From JBOFOR01 sp051654865 (lineage in GTDB: Bacteria; Bacillota; Clostridia; Peptostreptococcales; Peptostreptococcaceae): a stretch of DNA of 64,000 nucleotides. The stretch covers positions 62,001-126,000 of the forward strand of contig JBOFYV010000124.1 of NCBI GenBank assembly GCA_051654865.1. The letters run 5' to 3'. The notes beneath the pieces are model-generated. The model saw only the letters and a program-made list of their open reading frames with translations. It ran no database searches and was not told where the DNA came from. This document shows positions 32,635-42,292 of the stretch, piece after piece (position 1 is the stretch's first letter; each line of letters starts with the position of its first letter). The translations under genes and the position numbers were made by a program.

Positions 32635-34188
32635 ATGGGAAATAAAATAAAAATATTTGACACTACACTTAGAGATGGAGAGCAATCACCGGGTTGTAGT
32701 ATGAATCTAACGGAAAAAATAGAAATGGCATTACAACTAGAAAGGTTGGGTGTAGATATTATTGAAGCGGGGTTTGCGGTAGCATCAATAGGGGATTTTA
32801 ATTCAGTAAAAACTATAGCATCAACTATAAAGAATACAAGAGTTACAAGTCTTGCTAGAGCACTTAAGAAGGATATCGATGTAGCTGCACAAGCATTGGA
32901 AAATGCTAAATATCCTAGAATACATACATTCATTGCTACATCAGATATTCATATGAGGTATAAACTAAAGAAAAGTGAAGAAGAAGTGTTATATACTGCT
33001 ATTGAAATGGTAAAGTATGCAAAACAATATGTAGAAGATGTTGAATTTTCAGCAGAGGATGCATCAAGAAGCAATAAAGAGTTTTTGTATAAAGTATTTG
33101 AAGCTGTAATAAATGCAGGAGCAACTGTAATAAATATTCCAGATACAGTTGGTTATACATCTCCATGGGAATATAGTGAACTAATTAAAGGAATAAAAGA
33201 AAATGTTTCTAATATACATAAGGCTGATATATCTGTTCACTGTCACAATGATTTAGGAATGGCTGTTACGAACTCCTTAGCAGCGGCACTATATGGTGCA
33301 ACTCAAATTGAATGCACAATAAATGGTATTGGGGAGAGAGCAGGAAATGCAGCATTAGAAGAAATTGTAATGAATTTAAATACACGACATGATATTTATA
33401 ACTTTGATTGCAACGTAAATACTAAAGAAATTCATAGAACGAGTAAGTTGCTTAGTTCAATAACAGGAGTAAGAGTTCAACCTAATAAGGCTATTGTAGG
33501 AGAAAATGCTTTTGCTCATGAGTCAGGAATACATCAGCATGGTATGCTTTCAAATAAAGAGACATATGAAATTATGACACCTGAATCAATAGGTTTAAAT
33601 AAATCTACTTTAGTTCTTGGTAAACATTCTGGACGACATGCCTTTGAAGATAAAATAAAGACAATGGGATATATTTTAAAAGAGGATGTACTAAATAAAG
33701 CTTTTGAGCAGTTTAAGATACTAGCGGATAAAAGAAAAGAAGTTAGTGATAATGATATAGAGGCATTAGTAGTTAGAGGAACAATAGTAATTCCAGAAAC
33801 TTATAGACTGGATAGATTTGTAGTTAACTCAGGAAATACAATTACAACAACATCATCTGTAAGATTGATTTATAAAGATGAAGAAATATTTGAAGCTGTA
33901 ATGTCATCTTACGATGGACCGGTAGATGCATCATATAAAGCTATAAATAAAATAGTAGGTGATAATTTTACATTAGAGAACTTTTCGATTAATTCGGTAA
34001 CAGGTGGTACTAATGCACAAGGAGAAGTAAGCGTAAAAATAAATAAAGGTGGCAAAATATACAACGGTCATGGTGTGAGTTTAGATATAGTTGAATCAAG
34101 TATTCTTGCTTATATTTCTGCAATAAATAGTATGATATATGATGTAGATAATGATGCGGTTGAGTGTTATGAAAAAGAACTTATTTAA
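32635..34188 (+). CDS. leuA: 2-isopropylmalate synthase
   Basis: First step of leucine synthesis: acetyl-CoA + 2-oxoisovalerate to 2-isopropylmalate. The 517-residue protein has the DRE-TIM barrel start FDTTLRDGEQSPGCSMNL (residues 8-25), the metal-binding HCHNDLGMAV near 202-211, the GIGERAGNAALEE signature near 231-243 and AHESGIHQHG near 292, and ends with the full C-terminal leucine-binding regulatory domain (residues ~395-517), so feedback inhibition is expected. GTAGGGGGGATTAA precedes the ATG. First gene of leuA-leuC-leuD-leuB. Confidence 0.95.
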   Translation: MGNKIKIFDTTLRDGEQSPGCSMNLTEKIEMALQLERLGVDIIEAGFAVASIGDFNSVKTIASTIKNTRVTSLARALKKDIDVAAQALENAKYPRIHTFIATSDIHMRYKLKKSEEEVLYTAIEMVKYAKQYVEDVEFSAEDASRSNKEFLYKVFEAVINAGATVINIPDTVGYTSPWEYSELIKGIKENVSNIHKADISVHCHNDLGMAVTNSLAAALYGATQIECTINGIGERAGNAALEEIVMNLNTRHDIYNFDCNVNTKEIHRTSKLLSSITGVRVQPNKAIVGENAFAHESGIHQHGMLSNKETYEIMTPESIGLNKSTLVLGKHSGRHAFEDKIKTMGYILKEDVLNKAFEQFKILADKRKEVSDNDIEALVVRGTIVIPETYRLDRFVVNSGNTITTTSSVRLIYKDEEIFEAVMSSYDGPVDASYKAINKIVGDNFTLENFSINSVTGGTNAQGEVSVKINKGGKIYNGHGVSLDIVESSILAYISAINSMIYDVDNDAVECYEKELI

Positions 34189-34202
34189 AAGGAGGATATA
34201 TT

Positions 34203-35486
34203 ATGGGAATGACAATGACTCAAAAAATACTTGCAGCTCATACAAATATTGATAAAGTTAGTTCGGGGGATTTAATTGAAGTAAACTTAGATTTAGTGTT
34301 AGGTAATGATATAACAACTCCTGTGGCAATTGATGAGTTTAATAAGATTGGTAGTGAAAAAGTTTTCGATAAATCTAAAATTACAATAGTCCCAGATCAC
34401 TTTACACCAAACAAAGATATAAAAGCTGCACAGCAGTGCAAAGTTGTAAGAGAGTTTGCTTTAAGTAAAGATATAGAAAATTATTTTGAAGTAGGGCAGA
34501 TGGGAATAGAGCATGTTTTAATTCCGGAAAAAGGATTAGTAGTACCTGGTGATGTAGTGATAGGAGCTGATTCACATACTTGTACCTATGGAGCGCTTGG
34601 TGCATTCTCAACTGGAATAGGAAGTACAGATATGGCAGTAGGAATGGCTACTGGTAAAGCATGGTTTAAAGTACCTTCAGCTATAAAGATTATCCTAACA
34701 AATACTCCTACCAAATATGTAAGTGGGAAAGACATTATACTTCATATAATAGGTATGATAGGGGTAGACGGAGCTTTATATAAATCCATTGAATTTGTAG
34801 GAGATGGAGTAAGTAATCTTTCTATGGATTCAAGGTTAAGTATGGCAAATATGGCAATAGAAGCTGGAGCTAAAAATGGAATATTTATAGTCGATGATAA
34901 GACGATAGACTTTGTAAAAGAACATAGTATAAAGCCGTATACAGTATATGAAGCTGATAAAGATGCTGTATATGATGAGGTTATAGAAATAGATTTATCG
35001 AAAGTGAGGCCAACAGTAGCATTTCCCCACTTGCCAAGCAACACAAAAACTATAGATGAGATTGGGGAAGTTAGAATAGATCAAGTAGTAATAGGGTCTT
35101 GTACAAATGGACGAATAGAAGATTTAAGAATAGCTAGAGATATATTAAAAGGAAAGAAAGTTAAAAAAGGAATAAGAACAATTGTATTTCCGGGGACACA
35201 AAAGATATATCTACAAGCAATTAGAGAAGGTATAGTAGAGGACTTAGTAGAAGCTGGATGTGTATTTAGTACCGCAACATGCGGACCATGTTTAGGAGGG
35301 CATATGGGAATACTTGCAAAAGAAGAAAGAGCAATAGCTACTACAAATCGTAATTTTGTAGGGCGCATGGGGCATATAGAGTCAGAAGTTTACTTAGCAA
35401 GTCCAGCAGTTGCAGCAGCATCAGCACTTAAAGGTTACATAACAAATCCAGAAAACTTAGAACTATTAGAATTGAGTGGAATTTAA
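34203..35486 (+). CDS. leuC: 3-isopropylmalate dehydratase large subunit
   Basis: Large subunit of isopropylmalate isomerase, an aconitase-family [4Fe-4S] enzyme. The 427-residue length is that of the shorter LeuC/HacA type found in clostridia and archaea. Visible are GADSHTCTYGALGAFSTGIG near residues 121-140, the cluster cysteines in GSCTNGRIEDL and ATCGPCLGGHMG, and the end region SPAVAAASALKGYI. It follows leuA by 14 bases with AAAGGAGGATATATT before the ATG and works with LeuD. Confidence 0.95.
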   Translation: MGMTMTQKILAAHTNIDKVSSGDLIEVNLDLVLGNDITTPVAIDEFNKIGSEKVFDKSKITIVPDHFTPNKDIKAAQQCKVVREFALSKDIENYFEVGQMGIEHVLIPEKGLVVPGDVVIGADSHTCTYGALGAFSTGIGSTDMAVGMATGKAWFKVPSAIKIILTNTPTKYVSGKDIILHIIGMIGVDGALYKSIEFVGDGVSNLSMDSRLSMANMAIEAGAKNGIFIVDDKTIDFVKEHSIKPYTVYEADKDAVYDEVIEIDLSKVRPTVAFPHLPSNTKTIDEIGEVRIDQVVIGSCTNGRIEDLRIARDILKGKKVKKGIRTIVFPGTQKIYLQAIREGIVEDLVEAGCVFSTATCGPCLGGHMGILAKEERAIATTNRNFVGRMGHIESEVYLASPAVAAASALKGYITNPENLELLELSGI

Positions 35487-35510
35487 GTATAAAAAAGGGA
35501 GTGAGTTAAA

Positions 35511-36002
35511 ATGCAAGCTAAAGGAAAAGTATTTAGATACGAAGATAATGTAGATACAGATGTAATAATACCAGCCAGATATTTAAATATATCAAAAGCA
35601 GAAGAACTTGCTAAGTATTGTATGAAAGATATAGATGAAAATTTTGCAAAAGAAGTAAGATATGGAGATATAATAGTTGCACAGAATAATTTTGGTTGTG
35701 GATCATCTAGAGAACATGCACCATTAGCTATAAAAGCAAGTGGAATATCTTGTATAGTTGCTAAATCATTTGCTCGTATATTTTATAGAAATTCAATAAA
35801 TATAGGGCTTCCAATATTAGAATGTGAAGAAGCTGTAAATAGCATAAATAAAGGAGACGTATTAGAAATAGATTTTTCAACAGGATTGATTAAAAATATA
35901 ACTAAAGATGAAGAGTATAAAGCAAGACCATTTCCTGAATTTATTCAAAATATAATTAAGGATGGTGGATTAGTTAACTATGTTAAACGAAGTGAAAAAT
36001 AG
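35511..36002 (+). CDS. leuD: 3-isopropylmalate dehydratase small subunit
   Basis: Small (swivel) subunit of isopropylmalate isomerase, 163 residues, matching the short clostridial/archaeal LeuD. Visible are the N-terminal DNVDTDVIIPARYLN (residues 12-26) and the substrate-binding NNFGCGSSREHAPLAIKASG near 60-79, followed by FARIFYRNSINIGLPI. The spacing from leuC is 24 bases, with GGGAGTGAGTTAAA before the ATG. Confidence 0.95.
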   Translation: MQAKGKVFRYEDNVDTDVIIPARYLNISKAEELAKYCMKDIDENFAKEVRYGDIIVAQNNFGCGSSREHAPLAIKASGISCIVAKSFARIFYRNSINIGLPILECEEAVNSINKGDVLEIDFSTGLIKNITKDEEYKARPFPEFIQNIIKDGGLVNYVKRSEK

Positions 36003-36014
36003 GGGGATAAAACT

Positions 36015-37094
36015 ATGGAATATAACATTGTAACACTGCCAGGAGATGGTATTGGTCCAGAGATAGTAGAACAGGCAATATTAGTTTTAGACAGAATTGG
36101 AGAATTGTATGGACACAAATTTAATTATAAGGAAAAGTTAATAGGTGGAGTGGCTATAGATAAAATTGGATGCTCACTTCCAAAAGATACAATAGATGAA
36201 TGTAAAAAATCGGATGCAATATTATTAGGAGCAGTAGGGGGACCAAAGTGGGATACTTTAGCTATTACGGATAGACCAGAAAAAGGACTATTAGGAATAC
36301 GAAAATCTTTAGGGCTTTTTTCAAACCTTAGACCTGCAATATTATATAAGCAATTAAGCCATACGTGCCCTCTTAAGGAAAGTATAGTGGGAGATGAACT
36401 AAATATAATTATAGTAAGAGAACTAACAAGTGGGATATACTTTGGAAAACAAGAAAGGGTAGAAAATAAAGAGTATTCAAAAACATACGCTACAGATACA
36501 GAATATTACAGCGTGGAGGAAATAGAAAAAATAGTTAGAGTAGGATTTAACGTAGCTATGAAAAGACAAAAAAGAATAACAGTAGTAGATAAAGCTAATG
36601 TTTTAGAATCATCAAAATTATGGAGAGAAGTTGTAAAAAAAGTAGTATCAGAATATCCTGGAATTGAATGTTCTTATATGTATGTAGACAATGCAGCTAT
36701 GCAGTTAGTAGTAAATCCTAGACAATTTGATGTAATAATAACTTCAAATATGTTTGGAGATATACTATCTGATGAAGCAAGTGTGATAACGGGTTCTATA
36801 GGAATGTTACCGTCGGCAAGTATTGGAAATGATAAATTAGGATTGTATGAGCCAATACATGGAAGTGCTCCGGAAATAGCTGGACAGAATAAAGCAAATC
36901 CAATAGGAACAATATTGTCAGTAGTAATGATGCTTAGATATTCATTGGGACTTGAAGATGAAGCTATATCTATAGAAAACTCAATAAATAAAGTTTTAGA
37001 TAGTGGATATCGAACTATAGATATAATGAGTAAAGATAATAAGTGCGTTGGAACTAGAGAGATGGGTAGATTAATAATACAAAATTTGGTATAA
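36015..37094 (+). CDS. leuB: 3-isopropylmalate dehydrogenase
   Basis: NAD-dependent oxidative decarboxylation of 3-isopropylmalate to 2-oxoisocaproate. The 359-residue protein has PGDGIGPEIVEQAI (residues 8-21), GAVGGPKWD near 73-81, LRPA and VRELTSGIYFG (substrate arginine and tyrosine region), and the metal/NAD site in TSNMFGDILSDEASVITGS near 239-257 and EPIHGSAPEIAGQNKANP near 276-293. GGGGATAAAACT precedes the ATG 12 bases after leuD. It closes the leu operon. Confidence 0.95.
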   Translation: MEYNIVTLPGDGIGPEIVEQAILVLDRIGELYGHKFNYKEKLIGGVAIDKIGCSLPKDTIDECKKSDAILLGAVGGPKWDTLAITDRPEKGLLGIRKSLGLFSNLRPAILYKQLSHTCPLKESIVGDELNIIIVRELTSGIYFGKQERVENKEYSKTYATDTEYYSVEEIEKIVRVGFNVAMKRQKRITVVDKANVLESSKLWREVVKKVVSEYPGIECSYMYVDNAAMQLVVNPRQFDVIITSNMFGDILSDEASVITGSIGMLPSASIGNDKLGLYEPIHGSAPEIAGQNKANPIGTILSVVMMLRYSLGLEDEAISIENSINKVLDSGYRTIDIMSKDNKCVGTREMGRLIIQNLV

Positions 37095-37103
37095 TAGTAA
37101 TGG

Positions 37104-37148
37104 AAACCTATATTTACTATCATTAAATGATTTAGATATAGGTTTTTT
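37104..37148 (+). terminator. Terminator after leuB
   Basis: AAACCTATAT / ATATAGGTTTTTTA outer stem with an AT-rich inner part. Confidence 0.75.
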
Positions 37149-37192
37149 AGTTCAATAAGAAATAACTAAACGTAAAAAGGAATAGATTAAAT

Positions 37193-38008
37193 ATGAAAAG
37201 AGAGAATAAAAACATTGAAAGTGCAAATAGAATAGTTATAAAAATAGGTACATCAACTTTAACTTATGAAAATGGGAGTTTAAATTTAAGTAGAATTGAA
37301 AAAATTGCTAGATCAATATCTGATTTGATGAATAGTGGAAAAGAAGTTGTACTTGTTTCTTCAGGAGCTATAGGTGCTGGAGTAGGAAAGATGAACTTAA
37401 AAGAAAGGCCAAAATCAATAAGAGAAAAGCAAGCTGCTGCATCTGTAGGTCAAGTGACCCTAATGAATATTTATAGTAAGATGTTTGGGGAATATGGGTA
37501 TGAGGTAGGACAGATTCTTTTAACGAGAGATGTTATAGAATGTGAACGTAGTAAGAACAATGTGGTTAACACATTTGATACACTTATAGAACATAAAATT
37601 TTGCCAATTGTAAATGAAAATGATAGTGTATCAATCGATGAGATAGAAAACGTTGCTCGTTTTGGAGATAATGATAATTTAGCTGCAATAGTATCTAACA
37701 TAATAAGTGCAGATTTGTTAATAATATTATCTGATATAGACGGTTTTTATGATTGTGATCCAAGAAAAAATCCAGAGGCTAAACTAATAAAAGAAGTAAA
37801 AGGAATAACTGATGAAATAGCAAGTTGTGCAGAAGGTGCAGGAAGCAACTTAGGTACGGGTGGTATGGAAACGAAAGTAAATGCAGCAAAAAAAGTAACA
37901 AAAAATGGAATAAATATGATTTTAGCCAATGGAAAAGAGCCAAGTGTATTAGTTGATATAGTTAATGGAGAAGAAGTGGGAACATTATTTTGTAAAATAG
38001 AGAAATAG
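37193..38008 (+). CDS. proB: Glutamate 5-kinase, without PUA domain
   Basis: First step of proline synthesis: phosphorylates glutamate. The 271-residue amino acid kinase domain has VIKIGTSTLT near residues 15-24, VSSGAIGAGVGKM near 55-67, NENDSVSIDEIENVARFGDND near 140-160 and GTGGMETKVNAAKKV near 222-236. It lacks the C-terminal PUA domain of the roughly 370-residue type, as in other short ProB proteins. AAAGGAATAGATTAAAT precedes the ATG. proA follows 11 bases downstream. Confidence 0.93.
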   Translation: MKRENKNIESANRIVIKIGTSTLTYENGSLNLSRIEKIARSISDLMNSGKEVVLVSSGAIGAGVGKMNLKERPKSIREKQAAASVGQVTLMNIYSKMFGEYGYEVGQILLTRDVIECERSKNNVVNTFDTLIEHKILPIVNENDSVSIDEIENVARFGDNDNLAAIVSNIISADLLIILSDIDGFYDCDPRKNPEAKLIKEVKGITDEIASCAEGAGSNLGTGGMETKVNAAKKVTKNGINMILANGKEPSVLVDIVNGEEVGTLFCKIEK

Positions 38009-38019
38009 GGGGAATAAAT

Positions 38020-39264
38020 ATGGAAATGTTAATATCTAAAGGTAAAAAAGTAAAAGAAGCATCATACATATTATCAAATGCTTCAACTAATGAAAAAAAT
38101 GAAGCATTAAAAGAAATGTCAAAAGCATTATTAGAGAACACTGATAAAATAATAGAAGCTAATAAAATAGATATTGAAAATGCAAGAAGTAAGGGTATAC
38201 CTGAAACTATGATAGACAGATTACTTTTAAATAAAGATAGAGTAAAAGCAATGAGTAATGGTCTTTGTCAATTAATAGCTTTAGAAGATCCAATTGGAGA
38301 AGTAACTTCTATTGTGAATAGACCAAATGGGCTTCAAATAGGTAAAAAGAGAGTTCCTCTTGGAGTAATAGGAATAATTTATGAATCAAGACCAAATGTT
38401 ACTTGTGATGCTGCAGGGCTTTGTTTAAAATCAGGTAATGCTACAATACTTAGAGGTGGTAGTGAAGCTATAAACTCTAATATAGCAATAGTTAATGCTC
38501 TTAAAGAAGGTATAGAAAAATCAGCTATACCATCAGATTGTATTCAATTAATAGAAGATACAAGTAGAGAAACCGCATCAAAGATGATGCAATTAAATGA
38601 TTATATAGATGTTTTAATACCAAGAGGTGGCGCAGGGCTTATAAAGGCAGTAGTAAATAATGCTACAATACCAGTTATAGAAACTGGAACTGGAAACTGT
38701 CACGTTTATGTTGATAAAAACTGTGATTTTGAAATGGCTAAAAATATTATAATTAATGCAAAAACAAGTAGACCATCAGTATGTAACGCAGAGGAAAAAT
38801 TAATTGTAAATGAAGAGATAGCTAACGAGTTTCTTCCTATGATAGTAAAAGAGTTAAGAGAGAGAAATGTTGAAGTTAGAGGAGATGAAAAATCAAGAAC
38901 AATAATTTCTGATATAGTAAAAGCTTCAGAAGAAGATTTTTACACAGAGTATCTAGATTTTATAATCTGTATAAAGATAGTTAAGGACATAGATGAGGCT
39001 ATAAACCATATAAATAAATATGGTTCGGGACATTCTGAGGCTATAGTTACTAATGATTATAATAATTCTCAAAGATTCCATCAAAGGGTTGATGCGGCAG
39101 CTGTTTATGTAAATGCCTCTACTAGATTTACAGATGGTGAAGAATTTGGCTTTGGTGCAGAAATAGGAATAAGTACTCAAAAGCTTCATGCAAGAGGTCC
39201 TATGGGTCTAAAAGAACTTACGACTAATAAGTATATAATATTTGGTAATGGCCAAATTAGATAG
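38020..39264 (+). CDS. proA: Glutamate-5-semialdehyde dehydrogenase (gamma-glutamyl phosphate reductase)
   Basis: Second step of proline synthesis: NADPH-dependent reduction of gamma-glutamyl phosphate. The 414-residue aldehyde-dehydrogenase-fold protein has GVIGIIYESRPNVTCDAAGL near residues 113-132, LRGGSEAINSN near 146-156, LIPRGGAGLI near 200-209 and the catalytic Cys in SRPSVCNAEEKL near 250-261, with the typical end GEFGFGAEIGISTQKLHARG-like segment (EEFGFGAEIGISTQKLHARG). GGGGGAATAAAT precedes the ATG. It ends the proBA operon. Confidence 0.95.
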   Translation: MEMLISKGKKVKEASYILSNASTNEKNEALKEMSKALLENTDKIIEANKIDIENARSKGIPETMIDRLLLNKDRVKAMSNGLCQLIALEDPIGEVTSIVNRPNGLQIGKKRVPLGVIGIIYESRPNVTCDAAGLCLKSGNATILRGGSEAINSNIAIVNALKEGIEKSAIPSDCIQLIEDTSRETASKMMQLNDYIDVLIPRGGAGLIKAVVNNATIPVIETGTGNCHVYVDKNCDFEMAKNIIINAKTSRPSVCNAEEKLIVNEEIANEFLPMIVKELRERNVEVRGDEKSRTIISDIVKASEEDFYTEYLDFIICIKIVKDIDEAINHINKYGSGHSEAIVTNDYNNSQRFHQRVDAAAVYVNASTRFTDGEEFGFGAEIGISTQKLHARGPMGLKELTTNKYIIFGNGQIR

Positions 39265-39279
39265 ATATATTGAATAAAG

Positions 39280-39325
39280 AATAAGGGTACAGTTAATGAT
39301 TTAAATAGCTGTACCCTTATTTTGA
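39280..39325 (+). terminator. Terminator after proA
   Basis: AATAAGGGTACAG / CTGTACCCTTATT stem followed by TTGAG; the T tail is mostly in the stem. Confidence 0.75.
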
Positions 39326-39405
39326 GTATAAAGCATGACTAATATAGATGTAATTGTAGCAAATATGTTAAAATTAAATAATATAAAAATTTAAGGAGAT
39401 GTTAA

Positions 39406-41877
39406 ATGAGTTTAAAACCTTTAGATATATTATCAAAATATTATGGATATACAAGTTTCAGAAGGGGTCAAGAGAATATTATTAGTTCTATAATTAATGG
39501 AAATGATGTATTAGCTATAATGCCAACAGGTGGAGGGAAATCTATTTGTTATCAGGTTCCTGCACTAGTATTAGATGGCATAACAATAGTAATATCACCA
39601 CTAATATCTCTTATGAAAGATCAAGTAGATGCACTAAAAATGATGGGGATAGAAGCTGATTTTATAAATAGTTCACTTTCAAATAGTGAGTATAGTAAAG
39701 TGTTACAAAATATAAGTGAGGATAAATATAAAATAATATACGTAGCACCTGAAAGGTTAGATAGTGTAGACTTTATTGAAATGATGAAATATAAAAATAT
39801 AAGTCAAATAGCCATAGATGAATCACATTGTGTTTCTCAATGGGGGCATGATTTTAGAATGAGTTATAAAAGAATACCTTATTTTATAAAAAGTTTAAAT
39901 AAAAGACCTATTATAACGGCCTTTACTGCAACTGCATCATTAGAAGTTAGAGAAGATATAGTAAGTGTCCTAAATTTAAACACTCCAGATGTATACGTTA
40001 CAGGGTTTGATAGAGAAAATTTATCTATAAACATAGTAAAATCAGGTTCTAAAAATAAATATCTATTAGACTACATAGAAAATCATAAAAATGAAAGTGG
40101 TATAATTTATGCATCAACTAGAAAAGAAGTTGAAAGTATATATGAAGGATTATTAAAAAGAGATTGCTCCGTAGCTAGATATCATGCAGGATTATCACAA
40201 GAAGAAAGAAAGATTAATCAAGAAAATTTCATAAAAGATGATATTAAGATAATGGTAGCAACAAATGCTTTTGGTATGGGAATTGATAAACCTAATATAA
40301 GGTGGGTAGTGCATTATAATATGCCTCAAAGTATAGAAAACTACTATCAAGAAATTGGTAGAGCAGGAAGAGATGGAGAGGAAAGTGAGTGTATATTATT
40401 ATTTACTCCAGGAGATGTACATACTCAAAAGTATCTAGTTGAAGTAGGAATTGAAAATCCAAATAGAAAAATTATTCAATATAAAAAATTACAACAGATG
40501 GTAGATTTAGTTTATTCTAATTCTTGTTATAGAAAAAATATATTAGCGTACTTTGGAGAAAATAGTGAAGTAGATTGTGAAAATTGTAGTAACTGCTTAA
40601 ATGATGGTGAAATCGTAGATAAAACGTTAGATGCTAAAAAGGTAATATCATGTATAGCAAGAATGAAAAGAGGATATGGAGCTACTATAATAATAGATGT
40701 ATTAAGAGGTTCTAAAAATAAAAAAGTGCTTGAATTAGGATTTGATTCTTTAACGACATATGGAATTATGAAAAATTATTCATCTGAAGACCTAAAGAAT
40801 TTTATAAATACACTGGTATCTCATGGTTTCTTAGATATTGTAGAGAACTTAGGATATAGAGGTAGCTATCCGACTATAGCATTAAATAACCAATCGATGA
40901 GAGTAATAAAAGATGAAATTAAAGTTGAATTTAAAGAGTCAAAAGTTACGAAAGCTATTAATATAGAAAATGAATTATATGAAAGATTAGTAGAAAAAAG
41001 AAGTGAAATTGCTAGGCAAGAAGGAGTGGCTCCGTATATGGTATTTGGAGATGCAACGCTAAAAAACATATCAGGAGTATATGCCACTACAAAAGATGAA
41101 ATGCTAGGTATATCAGGTGTTGGAGAAATTAAATACAATAAATATGGTGAACAGTTTGAAAATATTGTTAAAGAATATATAAAAGAAAAAAGTATTGATA
41201 AAGAATCAATTGTATCGACTAAAAATAAAGATAATAGTAGTAAAATAAAAGAGGATAAATACTTTGAAGTATATACAGATAAGAAACTACTTGAATTGTT
41301 GACGCAATATAGAGACGTTGTATCAAAAAAAGACGGCATCATTCCATATATGGTATTTACATTAAATACTTTAAAAGAAGTGAGTGGTAGATACCCAATA
41401 AGTGAAGAACAACTTAATGATATTAGTGGTATTGGACAAGTTAAAATAAATAAATATGGTGATGGTATTATATCTATAGTAAAAAAGTATATTAAAGAAA
41501 ATAATATAGATACTAAATGGGAAGATAAAAAAAGGTTAAAACTTATTATAGATGGAGAAAACCGTAAGAATGAAGAAATAGCACTAGATTTATTAAATCA
41601 AGGAAAAGATATAAATGAAATATCAGAACAACTTGAAGTTTCTGTATCTACAATACTTGGATATGTTCAAGACTACATAAAAGAAAATAGAAATATAAGT
41701 TTTAAAATAGACACTAAAAAATTCTACTTAGATGAAGAGAAGGATATAATCGTAGATGCAATAAATAGATTTGGAGACGAAAAAGTTAGCGTAATAAAGA
41801 AAGTACTTCCGGATAGTATAAAATATGAAAGTATAAGAGCTATAATACTTGAAAAACAAATAGAAAAGGTTCTATAA
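39406..41877 (+). CDS. recQ: ATP-dependent DNA helicase RecQ with two HRDC domains
   Basis: 3'-5' DNA helicase for recombination and repair. The 823-residue protein has motif I MPTGGGKSICYQ near residues 40-51, motif II AIDESHCVSQWGHDFR near 140-155, motif VI QEIGRAGRDG near 320-329, and the zinc cysteines in SCYRKNILAYF and CENCSNC. After the winged-helix part, two HRDC-like repeats lie near 520-610 and 625-700 (APYMVFGDATL and IPYMVFTLNTL), then an HTH_40-like end (LNQGKDINEISEQLEVSVST). Longer than the usual ~600-residue RecQ. GGAGATGTTAA precedes the ATG. Confidence 0.93.
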   Translation: MSLKPLDILSKYYGYTSFRRGQENIISSIINGNDVLAIMPTGGGKSICYQVPALVLDGITIVISPLISLMKDQVDALKMMGIEADFINSSLSNSEYSKVLQNISEDKYKIIYVAPERLDSVDFIEMMKYKNISQIAIDESHCVSQWGHDFRMSYKRIPYFIKSLNKRPIITAFTATASLEVREDIVSVLNLNTPDVYVTGFDRENLSINIVKSGSKNKYLLDYIENHKNESGIIYASTRKEVESIYEGLLKRDCSVARYHAGLSQEERKINQENFIKDDIKIMVATNAFGMGIDKPNIRWVVHYNMPQSIENYYQEIGRAGRDGEESECILLFTPGDVHTQKYLVEVGIENPNRKIIQYKKLQQMVDLVYSNSCYRKNILAYFGENSEVDCENCSNCLNDGEIVDKTLDAKKVISCIARMKRGYGATIIIDVLRGSKNKKVLELGFDSLTTYGIMKNYSSEDLKNFINTLVSHGFLDIVENLGYRGSYPTIALNNQSMRVIKDEIKVEFKESKVTKAINIENELYERLVEKRSEIARQEGVAPYMVFGDATLKNISGVYATTKDEMLGISGVGEIKYNKYGEQFENIVKEYIKEKSIDKESIVSTKNKDNSSKIKEDKYFEVYTDKKLLELLTQYRDVVSKKDGIIPYMVFTLNTLKEVSGRYPISEEQLNDISGIGQVKINKYGDGIISIVKKYIKENNIDTKWEDKKRLKLIIDGENRKNEEIALDLLNQGKDINEISEQLEVSVSTILGYVQDYIKENRNISFKIDTKKFYLDEEKDIIVDAINRFGDEKVSVIKKVLPDSIKYESIRAIILEKQIEKVL

Positions 41878-41942
41878 AAAAGGAAATAATAATAAAATAT
41901 AGAACTTAGATATTATAATATGTATTTTGTGGGGGAATTAAA

Positions 41943-42161
41943 ATGGAGCGTTGGTATAAGTTAAACCTTGGATTAGGTTTGATGGGAATAATGATATTTG
42001 GTATATGTATTCTATTGTTTAAAAAATTACCATTGTTTATAATACCTGCAATGTTTGGGCTAGGGATAGCGCTTAAGTGTATAAAAAATGTATACAAAGG
42101 TGCTCCTCCAGCTATTGAAAAAAAGAAAAGACCTGATTATAGTAAGAAAAATAAAAAATAA
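41943..42161 (+). CDS. Hypothetical small membrane protein
   Basis: I do not recognise the family. The 72-residue protein has two hydrophobic segments (residues 9-25, LGLGLMGIMIFGICILL, and 29-47, LPLFIIPAMFGLGIALK) and a basic tail ending KKKRPDYSKKNKK, which should lie in the cytoplasm. GTGGGGGAATTAAA precedes the ATG. It follows recQ in the same direction by 65 bases and ends at a terminator. Confidence 0.7.
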   Translation: MERWYKLNLGLGLMGIMIFGICILLFKKLPLFIIPAMFGLGIALKCIKNVYKGAPPAIEKKKRPDYSKKNKK

Positions 42162-42181
42162 GCTGTTAGCTTATTTTTTTT
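42155..42181 (+). terminator. Terminator after the small membrane protein gene
   Basis: AAATAAGCT / AGCTTATTT around GTT, followed by T residues; the stem overlaps the stop codon. Confidence 0.85.
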
Positions 42182-42292
42182 ATTGTAAAAATAGTAGTTG
42201 ATATAAAATAAAGATAATGGTAAGATATTAGTACCAGGTAATAATAATAGATTTTAATATGATTAATTATAGTAATAACTCGGAGGAATACA

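Noticed and set aside
36674..37123. 149-codon minus-strand frame over leuB
   Set aside because: Antisense to the conserved 3' part of leuB; no start signal.
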